A DNA stretch of 50,717 nt from Actinomortierella ambigua. Its lineage: Eukaryota; Mortierellomycota; Mortierellomycetes; Mortierellales; Mortierellaceae. Location of the stretch: NCBI GenBank assembly GCA_016098155.1, contig JAAAJB010000236.1, positions 1-50,717 on the forward strand, in the 5' to 3' direction. The translations under genes were made by a program, and so were the position numbers. Under the pieces are notes generated by a model. It searched no databases, was not told the DNA's origin, and saw nothing but the letters and a program-made list of their open reading frames with translations. Shown here piece by piece: positions 10,905-21,896 of the stretch; the stretch's first letter is position 1, and each line of letters starts with the position of its first letter.

Positions 10905-11853
10905 AAATGTTCACGGAGTTGTAAATGGTTGATATGTTGGGTCAAGAAAATGGAGAAAAAGAAAAAGAAAGGTCAAAAATCTTTCTCACCCCCTACTTGT
11001 TTGTCCTCAACATCACACGGGGTAGTTTCTTACTGCATCAAGACAGCCCTGGTGTGACCATGAACCCATTCCATCCAAGTCCTCTCTCTCTCTCTTCAGG
11101 AACTAGTAGTCTGACGTCGCACCAAATATGTAAGGAAAAAAGTCTTTTTGGTTTGCAGGTGTGTCTGGGGAACTGGGGAAGCAGCCAGAGCCACATATGA
11201 ACTTTAGAGGTAGTCTGTCGAGAACTTTGGAATGTACGTCGGTGTTGTGCGAGCGCGTTTTTTCAGGTATCGCAATCCATCCCAATCAAAAATTTTACAA
11301 GGCTGCAAATTTGTGTTTTCTTGATGACCTTGGCTCTCCTTCACTCCCTGTTTCCATTTTTCTCAACTCCATCAACGTGAATCACGCTTTCGAGATCACA
11401 CGAACATACAGCAGCCACCAAAGAAGCAATATTGGGCTTTGCCAAGGGCCTTAGCATGTGGATGGCGCACCAGTCTCTGGTGCGGTTCCAGGGCCCATGT
11501 TGGCCTCCTTTTACCATCAGTCCTTTCACGTCAAGATACCAAACAAACGGCCATTGGCAGACGAAATCGAGGGAAGGAGCCTGTGTCCTCACCTTTTGGG
11601 GTACAAGGTTGGAAAACTCAAATTTGCAACCTTGCCCACCCTGTGTGGACAGATTTCGCCTGAGCAATATACAATTTCAAGGTGCACTGCACTACCTGTC
11701 TGTTTGACAGGAGACCTGAAATCAAACAAGAGCATGATGTGGGATGTGGGATCATCATCTCCTTCCATCTCATCGCTTTTTACATTTCAATTCTCGCCTG
11801 CCTTTGACACCTCACTCTGTCTCGCCTCGTCCCCGAGACTCTTCAGCGATACC
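10905..11853. other. divergent promoter region, reductase and first kelch gene
   Basis: About 950 bp between two divergent starts. From about 11684 to the kelch ATG the sequence is nearly repeated at 16187-16386 in front of the second kelch gene. A long open frame continues upstream of the kelch ATG to 11458 but has no signal peptide at its start and is not shared by the second copy, so I treat it as non-coding leader. Confidence 0.5.
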
Positions 11854-13971
11854 ATGAAGATCCAGCTTCTCCGAAACTCGCTACTGTTTGTGGCAGTGGC
11901 GATGATTTCCACAGCACAGCAGGGCCCTGCTGCTCCTCGGCCTGTCGCTAAAGCGTCCTACGCTAAGCACCATAACAAACTGTACGTCTATGGTGGCAGA
12001 GAGATTCAAGAGAGCCCAAGGCCTGCATTGCCCCAACAGAACAGCTCGGGTCAATTTTTTGTTCTGGACCTATCCAAACCATGGAGATCAGCGTTGCCAG
12101 CATGGAGTAGGCTTCCGGATGGTCCTGAGATGCCCAATGCTGGTGCCGTCATATCGCAGGATGGCAAGATTTTCGTGGCCTTTAAGATCGAATACCATGG
12201 GGGATCCGTACGATTCAGATTTGAGCAGAATTCATGGAATCACTCCTCCAGCGGAATTGTCCTCTTTAACGAACAATCCCCTGTGGTGCTGCAGTCAGAT
12301 GGCACGGTTCTTGCTAAGGTTGGGGTCAGAGGCCCTCTGCGCGAGGAGCAAGGCAATACTACCGAATTCTACTCGTTCGAATCAGACTCAGGGTGGGGCG
12401 ACAAATATGGATACCCATACACGAATTCTACTGTCCTTCCGGCGGAGGATCACAAGGCTGTGTGGTCTGATTATCTGGAGAGTGCTGTGTTCTACGGCGG
12501 GAGCAATTTGGATTACCCGGGTTCCCCAAGTATTCTGAGGCTCTACCATCCCCAGTCGAAGGAGTGGACATGGAAGGTAGGAAGCGCACCCCTTACAGTG
12601 ATAAAAGACCTTCGTATTTCAGATAGTGTAATAATCGCAGTCCCTTGGTGTTGTTGCTAAATAGACAACAGAAGGCCATAATTCGTACAATTTTAACCAC
12701 TGCGTGGCGATAAGTATGAATTGCTGAATAGAGCTCATGATATGGATGACCAAGAGATCCTCTGCGATACCTCTCATTCTCATTTACCTTGTCTCCTGCC
12801 CAAACTCAATAGCTGATGATGGGAAAAGGCTCTTTGTGTACGGTGGCGGCTCTGCATATTACACACGTGACGATTTCGCGATTTTGGACTTGGAAACCTT
12901 CCGCTGGAGCAAAGCCGTAACGAAAGGCCCTCTGAGGAAAAACACCGTCTGCACTGTTGCTGGCGACTACTTTCTTCTATGGGGAGGTGAGTAGAGGAGA
13001 TGATAGTCATGACACCACACTATCAACCTGACCTAAGGCTGATCGCCACTTACTAATAGCATACTCTTCTCTCCCATCTATGATAAGGCGAGGTTAAAGG
13101 TACCAACTCCAGCACAATTTATGATATCGGTCAATCGTCCACCCCGGTGTTTATCTACCAAATCTCGACACAACAGTGGGTGGAGGATTACATACCATCA
13201 GCCTTTTACACTTCTGCAATGCCACCACGGTCAACGCCGCCAACACGGTCAACACGGTCAACATCGCCTACATCATCTCCACAAGGACAAAATGACCTTC
13301 CAGCTACCGGTGAAGGGTTTGAGAGCACATTCAACGTCGGATCCTTTGCAAGTGGTGCTGCTGGAGCATTGGTTGCGGTCATTCTTGTTGGATTTCTCGT
13401 GTGGAAACGCAGGAGGCAGAGGACCAAACTCTCTCTGCACCAAGGTGACCTATCTGTTGAAGGCAATTCCAAGAGCTCCACGACAGACGGAAAGCATGAT
13501 GGCCAGAAAGATGATGCCAGTGGGATGAGCAAGAACCATCAAATGACCATGCTCCGTGCACCTCAGGAAGAACGTCACGGCGACATTGGTGCATCGATGC
13601 CAGCTACGGCACCAGCGCCAGCACCCCATTATCCTTCATGGGGTGCGAATTTCGACGGTACTTACGCATTCGACTTGTCACAGGTCAATAATGGCTCCAT
13701 CAACGACACTCCTAATCCCCAATCAGGCCGCAGATCAGCCTCACGGTCCGACCCGGCTCCTTCTTCGTCAATGCCAAAGTCGCCAGTCGAATCTGCATCC
13801 ATACCAGATTCTTCGTCTTCGCCGCCATCGGATATGCGAATATCGAGACAGGCTCGCAATCCTCAAGGGCTAGGCCATCACAATGAGTCGCGACAGAATC
13901 AGGAACAATCCCATGTGCCAGGTGGAAGACGATCCAAAGAGCGACCAGGACCTCAGTGGCGCTCTCGTTAG
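11684..13971 (+). repeat. duplicated segment, copy 1 (partner 16187-18476)
   Basis: Promoter, both introns and all exons of the first kelch gene recur at 16187-18476 with high nucleotide similarity, for example the shared leader GACCTGAAATCAAACAAGAG, the donor context GTGAGTAGAGGAG and near-identical 3' exons. Copy 2 has an extra stretch near 16204-16240 in the leader. This is a recent segmental tandem duplication. Confidence 0.9.
11854..13971 (+). CDS. kelch/beta-propeller receptor-like membrane protein, copy 1
   Basis: Three exons: 11854-12613, 12813-12986 and 13088-13971, giving 605 residues. The order is signal peptide (MKIQLLRNSLLFVAVAMIS, about 1-20), then an ectodomain of about 370 residues with kelch-type blades (KLYVYGG, FFVLDLSKPW, AVFYGG, RLFVYGG, FAILDLETFRW, YFLLWGG), then a single transmembrane helix (GALVAVILVGFLVW, about 400-417) followed by KRRRQR, and a Ser/Pro-rich tail of about 185 residues. 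The topology is type I: propeller outside, tail in the cytosol. The tail keeps PHYPSWGANFDGTYAFD, also found in the sister copies. The first donor is uncertain: I chose GTATTT at 12614; a phase-equivalent GT lies nearby. Function unknown; surface sensing or carbohydrate binding is inference. Confidence 0.85.
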
Positions 13972-14292
13972 CTGGATCATTAGTAAGACTAAAGCTCCAT
14001 AATCTTAACAACATTGTGACCGTCCTTTGGACAATCGATAGATGTCTAGGGTTTCCGTGCTTATGTGAAAAGATGAACAAGTGAGTCGTAGAATGAAGAA
14101 GAGCAAAAATTTGCTATACATGTCCGAGCTATGTAGTCGTGCATGGGATCATGCTTGGCGAAAGCGAGTGAACCACACCTTAAGGAGTTAGATTTTTATA
14201 TCGCCTGAACGAAAGTCATAGAGACAGCGGAGATTATATTCGGGCTGTGTGGATCTATTTAGACAGGCAGCAACACTGACCGTTTCGTCTCC

Positions 14293-15920
14293 ATGCTACT
14301 TAGTGTTGCGCTCTTGTGCAGTACCGAAGTAATTGTATCCCCAATTTTCAGCCTAAATAACGATTCTTGTCTGATTGAGCGCCTCACAAGAGAACGGGCG
14401 ATCGCACTTTGGTCAGGATCAGTCACATCCAAGGAACCCACAGCAGCCCCAGAACCAGACACGTTTACATTACATTCTGACAGATCATTGGCCAACGCGG
14501 ACACGGATACCGTTCGCATGTCATTTGGGGTGGTCCGTCTTGCAGCCGACAACACAACACATGACATATATCACGGAATTGCAGGCGGCCTTGCGCCATC
14601 AACCAAAGCAGAGCTTATAGAACCCCTGGTAAATATTCTATGCAGCCCATGAAACAGGCAGCTCGCGATTCACATTGACAATATGACGGTGGTCAATGCT
14701 GAACAAGAACGGGGACAGCGCATCTCTATGATGGTGAATCTGGTCTAAGTACGCGGCGTGTTGGGCGTGTGTTAACGAGGCTTACCGAAAACAAGGCAGG
14801 ATGGCGGGGATTAGATGGATCATGTATTATGCAGCAAAAAGGCGGCGGCTATGTTGGCGAAAACACGGAAATGGAGGAACAACAACACTCCTATTTGGGG
14901 GCCGCTTGATGGAGGCAGTATTCGGTCCTGTCCTTGGCTCAACGCACATTGATGGAGGACGACTTGAGACGCATTTTAAAACTCCATTCGATCATGACAA
15001 TACACGAACAGTGGGCCAGCCAGAATCGCACCATACGGATGATCGACAATTGGACACGCTGTGATTGGGCAGCTACACTAGGGATCATCCATGCTCAAAA
15101 TCACCTGTCCAACCTTTTCACCAGCGCAGCCGACGGCGCGAGACGATCGCATCGGCTCAATGGGATACCTGGAGTGCTATATACCAATACTCAAGGTCAT
15201 GGAGGAACGGAGGTCAGACCTATACACAGACGATCACTTTAGAGCATGCATGGACCAGGGGATAGATATACAAGGGACACAGGAGCACGTCCGGGTGACC
15301 AGGGTTTTGCGAGGACGGGAATGGAGTAATGGTGGAGTGGTGGACGGAGAATAACCAGGAGTCTAAAGAACATGAACTGACCTTAACTCGGCGAGACATG
15401 GACACGGTGATCAACTGGCTGACTGGGTCAGTCAAAGGCGCGAGCGCCCTCTTCCACATTCCGGACCAAGTGGAGATGCCTCTAGAGCATACGGATACTC
15501 AGGTGTCTCAGGTCGACTTCATCTCCTCATACGGACGAGTAACTATGCATGACCTGTACCACGAATGGTTCCTTTCAAATTCACACTGTCCTTCAAGAGC
15601 TGGCCTAAGACTTCAAGACGAGTTGTTGTCCGCATGGATGCCAAGCTGCTCAGTATCATCGAAGGCAGAGCACATGGAACCTGTAGCCAAACGCTCTAAA
15701 CGATTTACCGACTGGAAAGTCTATTGAGATCACCATTGTGAGCAAGCGAAAACGCACACGAGACCACGCTAGTGACGGAGGACACCCGAAGAGCTTTGGT
15801 TGCAGGACGTTAATGACAATGCGCCACTGGCTTTCACAGCTTCCGACGAGAAGTTACTGGCATACTTGCAAGGTCATGGCTCGACGTAATGCAGCGACTG
15901 GGCCGAGTTCCTTCACTAAA
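14293..15920 (+). mobile_element. decayed non-LTR retrotransposon, RNase H end
   Basis: A chain of open frames in changing phase reads as the 3' part of a LINE-type polyprotein. 14293-14652 contains TFTLHSDRSLANA, FGVVRLA and STKAELIEPL, fitting the start of an RNase H domain (family: TDGS...STKAEL). After a frameshift come IHIDNMTVVNA and then, after another, KYAACWACVNEAYRKQGR followed by IRWI, fitting the RNase H C-terminal part. 14934-15242 and 15091-15354 give EQWASQNRTIRM, PILKVMEERRSDLYTDDHF and similar, typical of the post-RNase H region. 15329-15727 continues it. At least four frameshifts or stops make it inactive. No reverse transcriptase part is visible upstream, so it is 5'-truncated or eroded. 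It sits between the two duplicated kelch genes. Confidence 0.7.
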
Positions 15921-15997
15921 TAACTACACGATGGTCGGTTATGATTAATCGCCACCCTCGAGGTGGGATGGGTCGCTGGGGGGAGTGGGTCTCCGTG

Positions 15998-16127
15998 AGA
16001 CCACTGGTGTAATCGTTCTTTTTTTTTTTTTTTTTATTTGACAGCAGTCCCACGGGGCATGCGAGGAAATACATGACAACGGCTATACGTATAATGTCAC
16101 GCGTACAGACCACTGGTGTAATCGTTC
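15998..16127 (-). mobile_element. 88-bp retroposed insert with 21-bp target-site duplication
   Basis: Identical 21-bp direct repeats at 15998-16018 and 16107-16127 flank an 88-bp insert (16019-16106). On the minus strand the insert ends in AATAAA running into an A tract of about 17, next to the left repeat. That is the hallmark of target-primed reverse transcription of a polyadenylated RNA, oriented on the minus strand. The source RNA is not recognisable: it may be a 5'-truncated LINE or SINE 3' end, or a piece of an mRNA 3' UTR. It landed at the 3' end of the decayed LINE. Confidence 0.85.
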
Positions 16128-16186
16128 ACCTGTGCACTGGGCTTTAAAGGAGGAGGGATGCACACGTGACTTGTATGGGTATCTTG

Positions 16187-18476
16187 CACTACCTGTCAGT
16201 TTGATGTATTTTATCAATAGATAGTCTAGAAGCAAGTAGAGACCTGAAATCAAACAAGAGCAAAGTTACATGATGTGGGATGTGGAATCATCACAATCCA
16301 TCTCATCGCTTTTTCCATTTCAATTCGCACCAGCCTTCAACACCTCACTCTGTCGTGCCTCGTCCCCGAGACTCTTCAGCGATACCATGAAGATCCAGTT
16401 TCTCCTAAAGTCGCTGCCGTTTTTGGTAGTAGCAGCGATTTCTACAGCACAGCAGGGCCATGTTGCTCCTCGGCCTGTCACTCAAGCCTCCTACGCCAAG
16501 CACCATGACAAACTGTACGTCTATGGTGGTCAAGGGCCCCAAGGGATCGGCTCGGGTCAATTTTTCGCTCTGGACCTATCCATACCATGGAAATCAGCCT
16601 CGCCAGCATGGAGTAGGCTTCCCGATGGTCCTGTGATGCCCTATGCTGGCGCCGTCATATCGCAGGACGGCAAGATTTTCATAGCTATTGTTAACGGTGA
16701 TGGTCTTCATAATCCTCGTCGTCAAAGTGGTCAACAATTTATCTTTGAGCAGAATTCTTGGGAAAACTTCTCCCATTATGACCTCTGGAACTCACAATCC
16801 CCTGTGGTGATGAAGACAGACGGTAGAGTTCTTGCTGAAGTAGGAATCATTTCCACCGCGGAGCTACAAAATATTACCAGATTCTACTCGTTCGAATCAG
16901 GGTCATGGTTGACCGAGCACTTTCCAACCCCAACCACAACTGAGGCCTACTTTCCGCGGATGGCTCACAAGGCAGTCTGGTCCGATTATCTGGAGAGTGT
17001 TGTGTTCCACGGTGGGTTTAATGTGGACATTGGTGAGGTGCAGACCCCAGATAACCCTCATATACTCAAACTCTACCATCCTCGGTCGAAGAAGTGGACA
17101 TGGAAGGTAGGAAGCCCACCATCTACAGTGATATACGAACTTCGTATTTCAGCTAGTGTAATAATTGCATGTTCCTTGTCTCGTTGCCAAAATAGACGAC
17201 ACAAGATTTTAATTCGCGCTATATTAACCAATGCGCGGCGATAAGTATGAATTGCGGAGTTGAGCTCGCGACATGAATAGCCAAGAGATTCTCTGCAATA
17301 CCTCTCGTTCTCATTGCCCTTATCTCCTGTCCAAATTCCATAGCTGATGATGGGAAAAGGCTCTTTGTGTACGGTGGCAGCTATCCAGAATACACACGTG
17401 ACGATTTCGCGATTTTGGACTTGGAAACCTTCCGCTGGAGCAAAACCGTAACGAAAGGCCCTCTGAGGTGGTTCACTGTCTGTACTATTACTGGAGACCA
17501 CTTTCTTCTATGGGGAGGTGAGTAGAGGAGACGATAGTCATGACATCATTCTCACAACCTCTCTTAAGGCTGTTCGTCACTTACTAATAGCGTACTCTTC
17601 TCTTCAATCAAAGGCGACGTTGTAGAAAACAGGACAATCACGGTTTACGATGCTGGCCAATCGTCCACCCCGGTGTTTATCTACAAAATCTCGACGCAAC
17701 AGTGGGTGGAAGATTACATTCCATCTGTCGGATACACTCCTGCAATGACAACATCGTCCACGCCTTCATCATCATCTACATCATCTCCGCCAGGACACAA
17801 ATACACTTCGGCGAGCGAGGAAGGGTCTGAGAGCACATTCAGCGTCGGATACCTTGCAAGTGGTGCTGCTGGAGCATTGATCGCGATCATCCTTGTTGGA
17901 TTTCTTGTGTGGAAACGCAGGAGGCAGAGGACTAGGAACTCTCTGCCCCAGGGCAACCTGTCTGTCGATGATGATCCCAAGAGCTTCGCGGCAGACGGCA
18001 GGCATGATGGCCAGGTGGATGACGCCAGTGGGATGAGCAAGAACCATCAAATGACCATGCTCCGTGCACCTCAGGAAGGACGAAACGGCGACATTGGTGC
18101 ATCGATGTCAGCTACGGCATCAGCACCAGCACCTCATTATCCCTCATGGGGAGCGAATTTCGACGGCACTTACGCATTCGACTTGTCACAGGTCAACTAT
18201 GCTTCCAACGACGCTCCCAATCCTCGATCAGGCCGCAGATCAACCTCACGGTCCGACCCGGCTCCTTCTCCGTCACCACCAAAGTGGCCAGTCGAATCCG
18301 CATCCACACCAGCTTCTTCGTCTTCGCCGCCATCGGATATGCGAATATCGAGACAGGCTCGCAATCCTCAAGGGCTAGACCATCACAATGAGTCGCGACA
18401 GAATCAGGAACAATCCCATGCACCAGGTGGAAGACGGTCCAAAGAGCGACCAGGACCTCAGTGGCGCTCTCGGTAG
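16187..18476 (+). repeat. duplicated segment, copy 2 (partner 11684-13971)
   Basis: Second copy of the kelch gene segment including promoter leader and introns; see the partner. The duplication boundary on the left lies between the retroposed insert and about 16187. Confidence 0.9.
16387..18476 (+). CDS. kelch/beta-propeller receptor-like membrane protein, copy 2
   Basis: Three exons: 16387-17143, 17344-17517 and 17614-18476, giving 597 residues, with intron positions and phases identical to copy 1. Signal peptide MKIQFLLKSLPFLVVAAIS; kelch blades KLYVYGG, FFALDLSIPW, VVFHGG, RLFVYGG, FAILDLETFRW, FLLWGG; transmembrane helix about 393-410 (GALIAIILVGFLVW) followed by KRRRQR; Ser/Pro-rich cytoplasmic tail with PHYPSWGANFDGTYAFD and an Arg-rich C-terminus. 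The ectodomain differs from copy 1 more than the tail does (for example the loop around HNPRRQSGQQ, and missing residues after VYGG), so the external face is changing faster. Role unknown; same caution on the first donor (GTATTT at 17144). Confidence 0.85.
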
Positions 18477-18882
18477 CAAGATCGTTCGCAACAAAGAAGC
18501 CCCATGACACCTCTTGAACCCAAATAATTGTTCCTGGAAACCACATGTATGCAAAAGCGCTGGCGGCTGACCACGTCCAAGGGGATGTGTAATAAAATAG
18601 AGGGGTGATCGTGCAAGAGTGCGGCTAGCTGGCGTTCAGAAAAAACAAGATGCAAGAGTCTCTGCAAGGAAGAATTATGCTTGTTACATTTTTGCTCAGT
18701 GGCAGTCTGGAGGGTCTCTACCAACCCGTTACACCAATTTACAATTGCTCTCTTGATCGATAAGCTCAATAGGTATTCTAGAAGCGATAAGGATGGATTG
18801 AGTGCATAGGAATGGGTGCATGCATTCCATCACTCATTTCTCCATCTTGTCATCACTCTGCCTCTGCAACCCTGCAGTACAC
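18477..18882. other. spacer between second and third kelch genes
   Basis: About 400 bp with no gene. It must hold the terminator of copy 2 and the promoter of copy 3; no clear TATA element is seen. Confidence 0.5.
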
Positions 18883-21122
18883 ATGAAGGGCGAACAATTC
18901 ATTCATTCGCTGTTCCTGTTAGTGTTGATGGCCAAAGTCACAGCACAGGAAGCCCATGTCGCCCCTCTGCCTGCATCCTGGCCTGCATACGCAAAGTACA
19001 AGGACAAGCTTTACATCTACAGTGGCACTGCACATGAAGACCAGTTTGGCAGGAACTCGATATCGACGGGCCAGTTTTTTGCCTTGGATCTTTCCAAAGC
19101 TTGGAACTCGACCATGCCAGAGTGGATCAAATTGCCAGAGGGTCCTGCGAATGAGTATCTCTCTGGAGCTATATCTCTGGACGGCAAGGTGTTTATGACA
19201 TTTCGCAACCAGATCGAGCCCGATCACTGGTATTCTTTCGAGAAGAATTCATGGGCTCCGTTCAACCACTCGCTCTCTGTCAACGGCGCCGTGCAGTATC
19301 CAGTGACACTAGGAACAGATGGCTCCGTTCTGGTCGTTGGCGGATATGATGATGACTATGCCAAGAAAGTTTCGGCGGATGAAAATGTATACCTCATTTA
19401 TTCAGCTACCACGGGGCGGGGAGTGACAAGGGCTCTGCCGCCATACGGCATCAACGGCACACCGGTCTTGCCTGCACGAGGATCATACAAGGCTGCTTGG
19501 TCGGATCATCTGAAGAGTGCTGTTTTCTACGGTGGTTGGAACCCCAGCGTGGACGAGAATTTGGATCAATGGGTGTCCCTTTACCATCCTGAAACAAAGA
19601 AATGGAAACTCTTGGTAATGAATGACTGGCGAGGTATGCACTGCCTTGGGCAAACTTGATCTCAGGGAACTACTCATCATAATAACAGACTCTCACTCTC
19701 TATCTCCATTAGCAAACATCTGGGATCAACAGCAAGACATCCGAAGAGCATTGCGTCGCTATCAGTATGAGCTACTACTACATTGCATCCTGACAAAACC
19801 CACCATGAACCATTTAGCTCACCATTTTTTTCTTCCTTCATGCTGAATAGCTGACGACGGAAAAAAGCTCCTTTCATACGGAGGACGAGCACAAACCGCA
19901 GATGTTGGCATTACCTACACCTCGGCACTGTACATTTTGGATCTGGTTACTGGTGTTTGGACCGAAGGCGACGACAGTTTCTTTCCTCGAGGACTAGCTG
20001 CTTGCACAACCTTTGGCGACTATTTTCTATTCTGGGGAGGTAAGTATGCGATGGGAAGAGTGTAAGAGAGTGGGGTACCCGCGATTCACAGCGGACGATT
20101 TGTTTCGAAGCAACGCAAGCAGCTCGATTTCAGTTGACTGATCAACATGTTCATGCTCTTTCATTCATTTTAAAGGGAGAACAACCGCGCTGGACAACAA
20201 CCCGATTTACAATGATGGGGAAGCATCCGCTCCGGTACACATCTATCAGATCTCCACAAACAAATGGGTGAACGAATACAATCCATCATCATCTCCATCC
20301 CGCACCCCAGGTCCGACATCGCCGTCGGGTTCGTCTGCATCATCACCATCGCCGTCTTCAGGTCAACCCGACACTTCTGCACCGGCTCGAGCTTCGAACG
20401 GGCCCAACATCGGAGCCATTGTGGGTGGTATTGTTGGGGTATTGGTTGTGATCGCTGTCATCGGATTCCTTGTGTGGAGACGCAGGAGACAAGGACCAAC
20501 AAAAAAATCAGGTCATCAGCAGGGCGGCACGACCTCCGGCGGTAACCCTCAAGAAATTTTAGCCGGCAACAAAAACGACGATGATCATATTCATGATGGA
20601 AATTGGATGGCTCAGACACCGTCACGGCTGGCAACGATCCGTTCGCCTCAAATTGCTCACGCTCCTCTTCGTGTTAGTGATAGTACGGATGATGGTCAAG
20701 GCCGCGGAAGAGACAGTCATTTGCCCATTGGCAAGCACGAGCTCCCATCATCCATGCTGGCGCCTGCCAAGGTGTCCGCACCACATTATCCATCCACCGG
20801 CGCAAATTTCGATGGTGTTCATGCATTCAAGGAAACATGGTACGACAATGACTTCACCACGGACTTTGGGTCCTATACCGACACCTCAGATTCTCGATTG
20901 GCCAGTCGACCAAATGCACTCTTCTCTTCACGTCATTATCCGCCACCGCCGATGTCACCTTGCGACTATGTGCCACCGCCTCCACCCTCTTTGCTAGCAC
21001 CCAATTCTTCAGGAGCACCACAACTTCGCAATCCACAAGTTGAGCATCCCCAAGTATCGCGGCGAATGCAGGGGCGGCAATTCACAGATGAGAGAGGACT
21101 TAAAGAGGAGCTAGAGTCTTAA
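18883..21122 (+). CDS. kelch/beta-propeller receptor-like membrane protein, copy 3
   Basis: Three exons: 18883-19633, 19851-20039 and 20176-21122, giving 628 residues. It is the older, more divergent member of the triplet with the same intron phases (1 and 1). The start at MKGEQFIHSLFLLVLMA is chosen because it begins a signal peptide; an in-frame ATG 27 codons upstream does not. Kelch blades: KLYIYSG, FFALDLSKAW, AVFYGGW, KLLSYGG, ALYILDLVTGVW, YFLFWGG. A Ser/Pro linker precedes the transmembrane helix (GGIVGVLVVIAVIGFLVW, about 395-412) and RRRRQ. The tail of about 215 residues is rich in Pro and Ser and keeps APHYPSTGANFDGVHAF, matching the tail motif of the other two copies. Its first donor (GAG/GTATGC) is clear and supports phase 1 in the sisters. 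Confidence 0.87.
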
Positions 21123-21791
21123 CAACCATGCTATCAACGAGAACGAGCTCCCCACTTGCCTTATTTAATTTAATATGTGTTTCATTCTAACGATAAAGCT
21201 CCGTAAACTGCCGTGGTCAGCGAATATTGTGTGCTACAGACAAACCAGAGACTGGTGGATGTCAGTCCACGACACCGCCGATCGTCGGCTGCGCGTGTGT
21301 GCGTGTGCGTGCTCAATTGTGTTTCGTGCGCAGATTGAAGTGTGAAGACGATGGCCGCTGACTAACCTAAAGAGGAACACTGAACGCCGTTTTTTGAGAT
21401 CAGATGACGAGTACGCCGAACCTTTGTCAAGTACTTTTGACTCCAACCCGTGTTGGTCTGAGAGCGGGTGCTCTCTTCGAGAGAAGATACACGGATTACC
21501 TCCTGTGTGTGTGTGCTGGCATGGATGCCTAAATTTGTTAGCCTCATGGAAAGAAGTCGCCTGAGCTGCGTAGCCTCGGCTTCCCCCTTTTTCCTCTGCG
21601 CAGTCATGCCCGTTAGGTTAATGCATGCATGTACGCCAAATTCTTTTGACAAGCGTTTGGATCAGAAAAAAACCGGTAGCCAGGTCTCAGATCTTTAGAG
21701 ATCGTTGTGACGCCGCGAAGTGGCAGGGGCGACGTGTGCGTTTGCATCCCACGATCACACCAAATTGACAAATCGGTGGTGACCATTCGAA
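21123..21791. other. spacer upstream of the monooxygenase
   Basis: About 670 bp without a supported gene. GTGTGT-rich sequence near 21296-21313 and 21505-21515. The last 100 bp before the monooxygenase ATG contain its TATA element. Confidence 0.5.
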
Positions 21792-21800
21792 TATATAAAG
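21792..21800 (+). promoter_or_regulatory. TATA box of the FAD monooxygenase
   Basis: TATATAAAG about 97-105 bp upstream of the ATG at 21897, followed by a pyrimidine- and CA-rich leader, a plausible core promoter. Confidence 0.6.
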
Positions 21801-21896
21801 AAAGCAGAGACTCGGTTTACTTCAACTAATATCGCCTACACTTTACACTTCCCTTCACAACACAATCACACATTCGTTCAGAGGTCGAAAACTCTC

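Noticed and set aside
11458..11853. In-frame extension upstream of the first kelch gene
   Set aside because: The downstream ATG starts a signal peptide and is shared with copy 2, whose leader is not open in the same way.
12577..12660. Alternative donor GTAGGA right after TGGAAG in kelch copies 1 and 2
   Set aside because: It is phase 0, whereas the next exon needs phase 1 and copy 3 uses phase 1 at the equivalent place.
13556..13873. Overlapping frames inside the kelch 3' exons that recur in copies 1 and 2
   Set aside because: Shadows of a duplicated exon in another frame; their recurrence reflects the duplication, not selection on a second protein.
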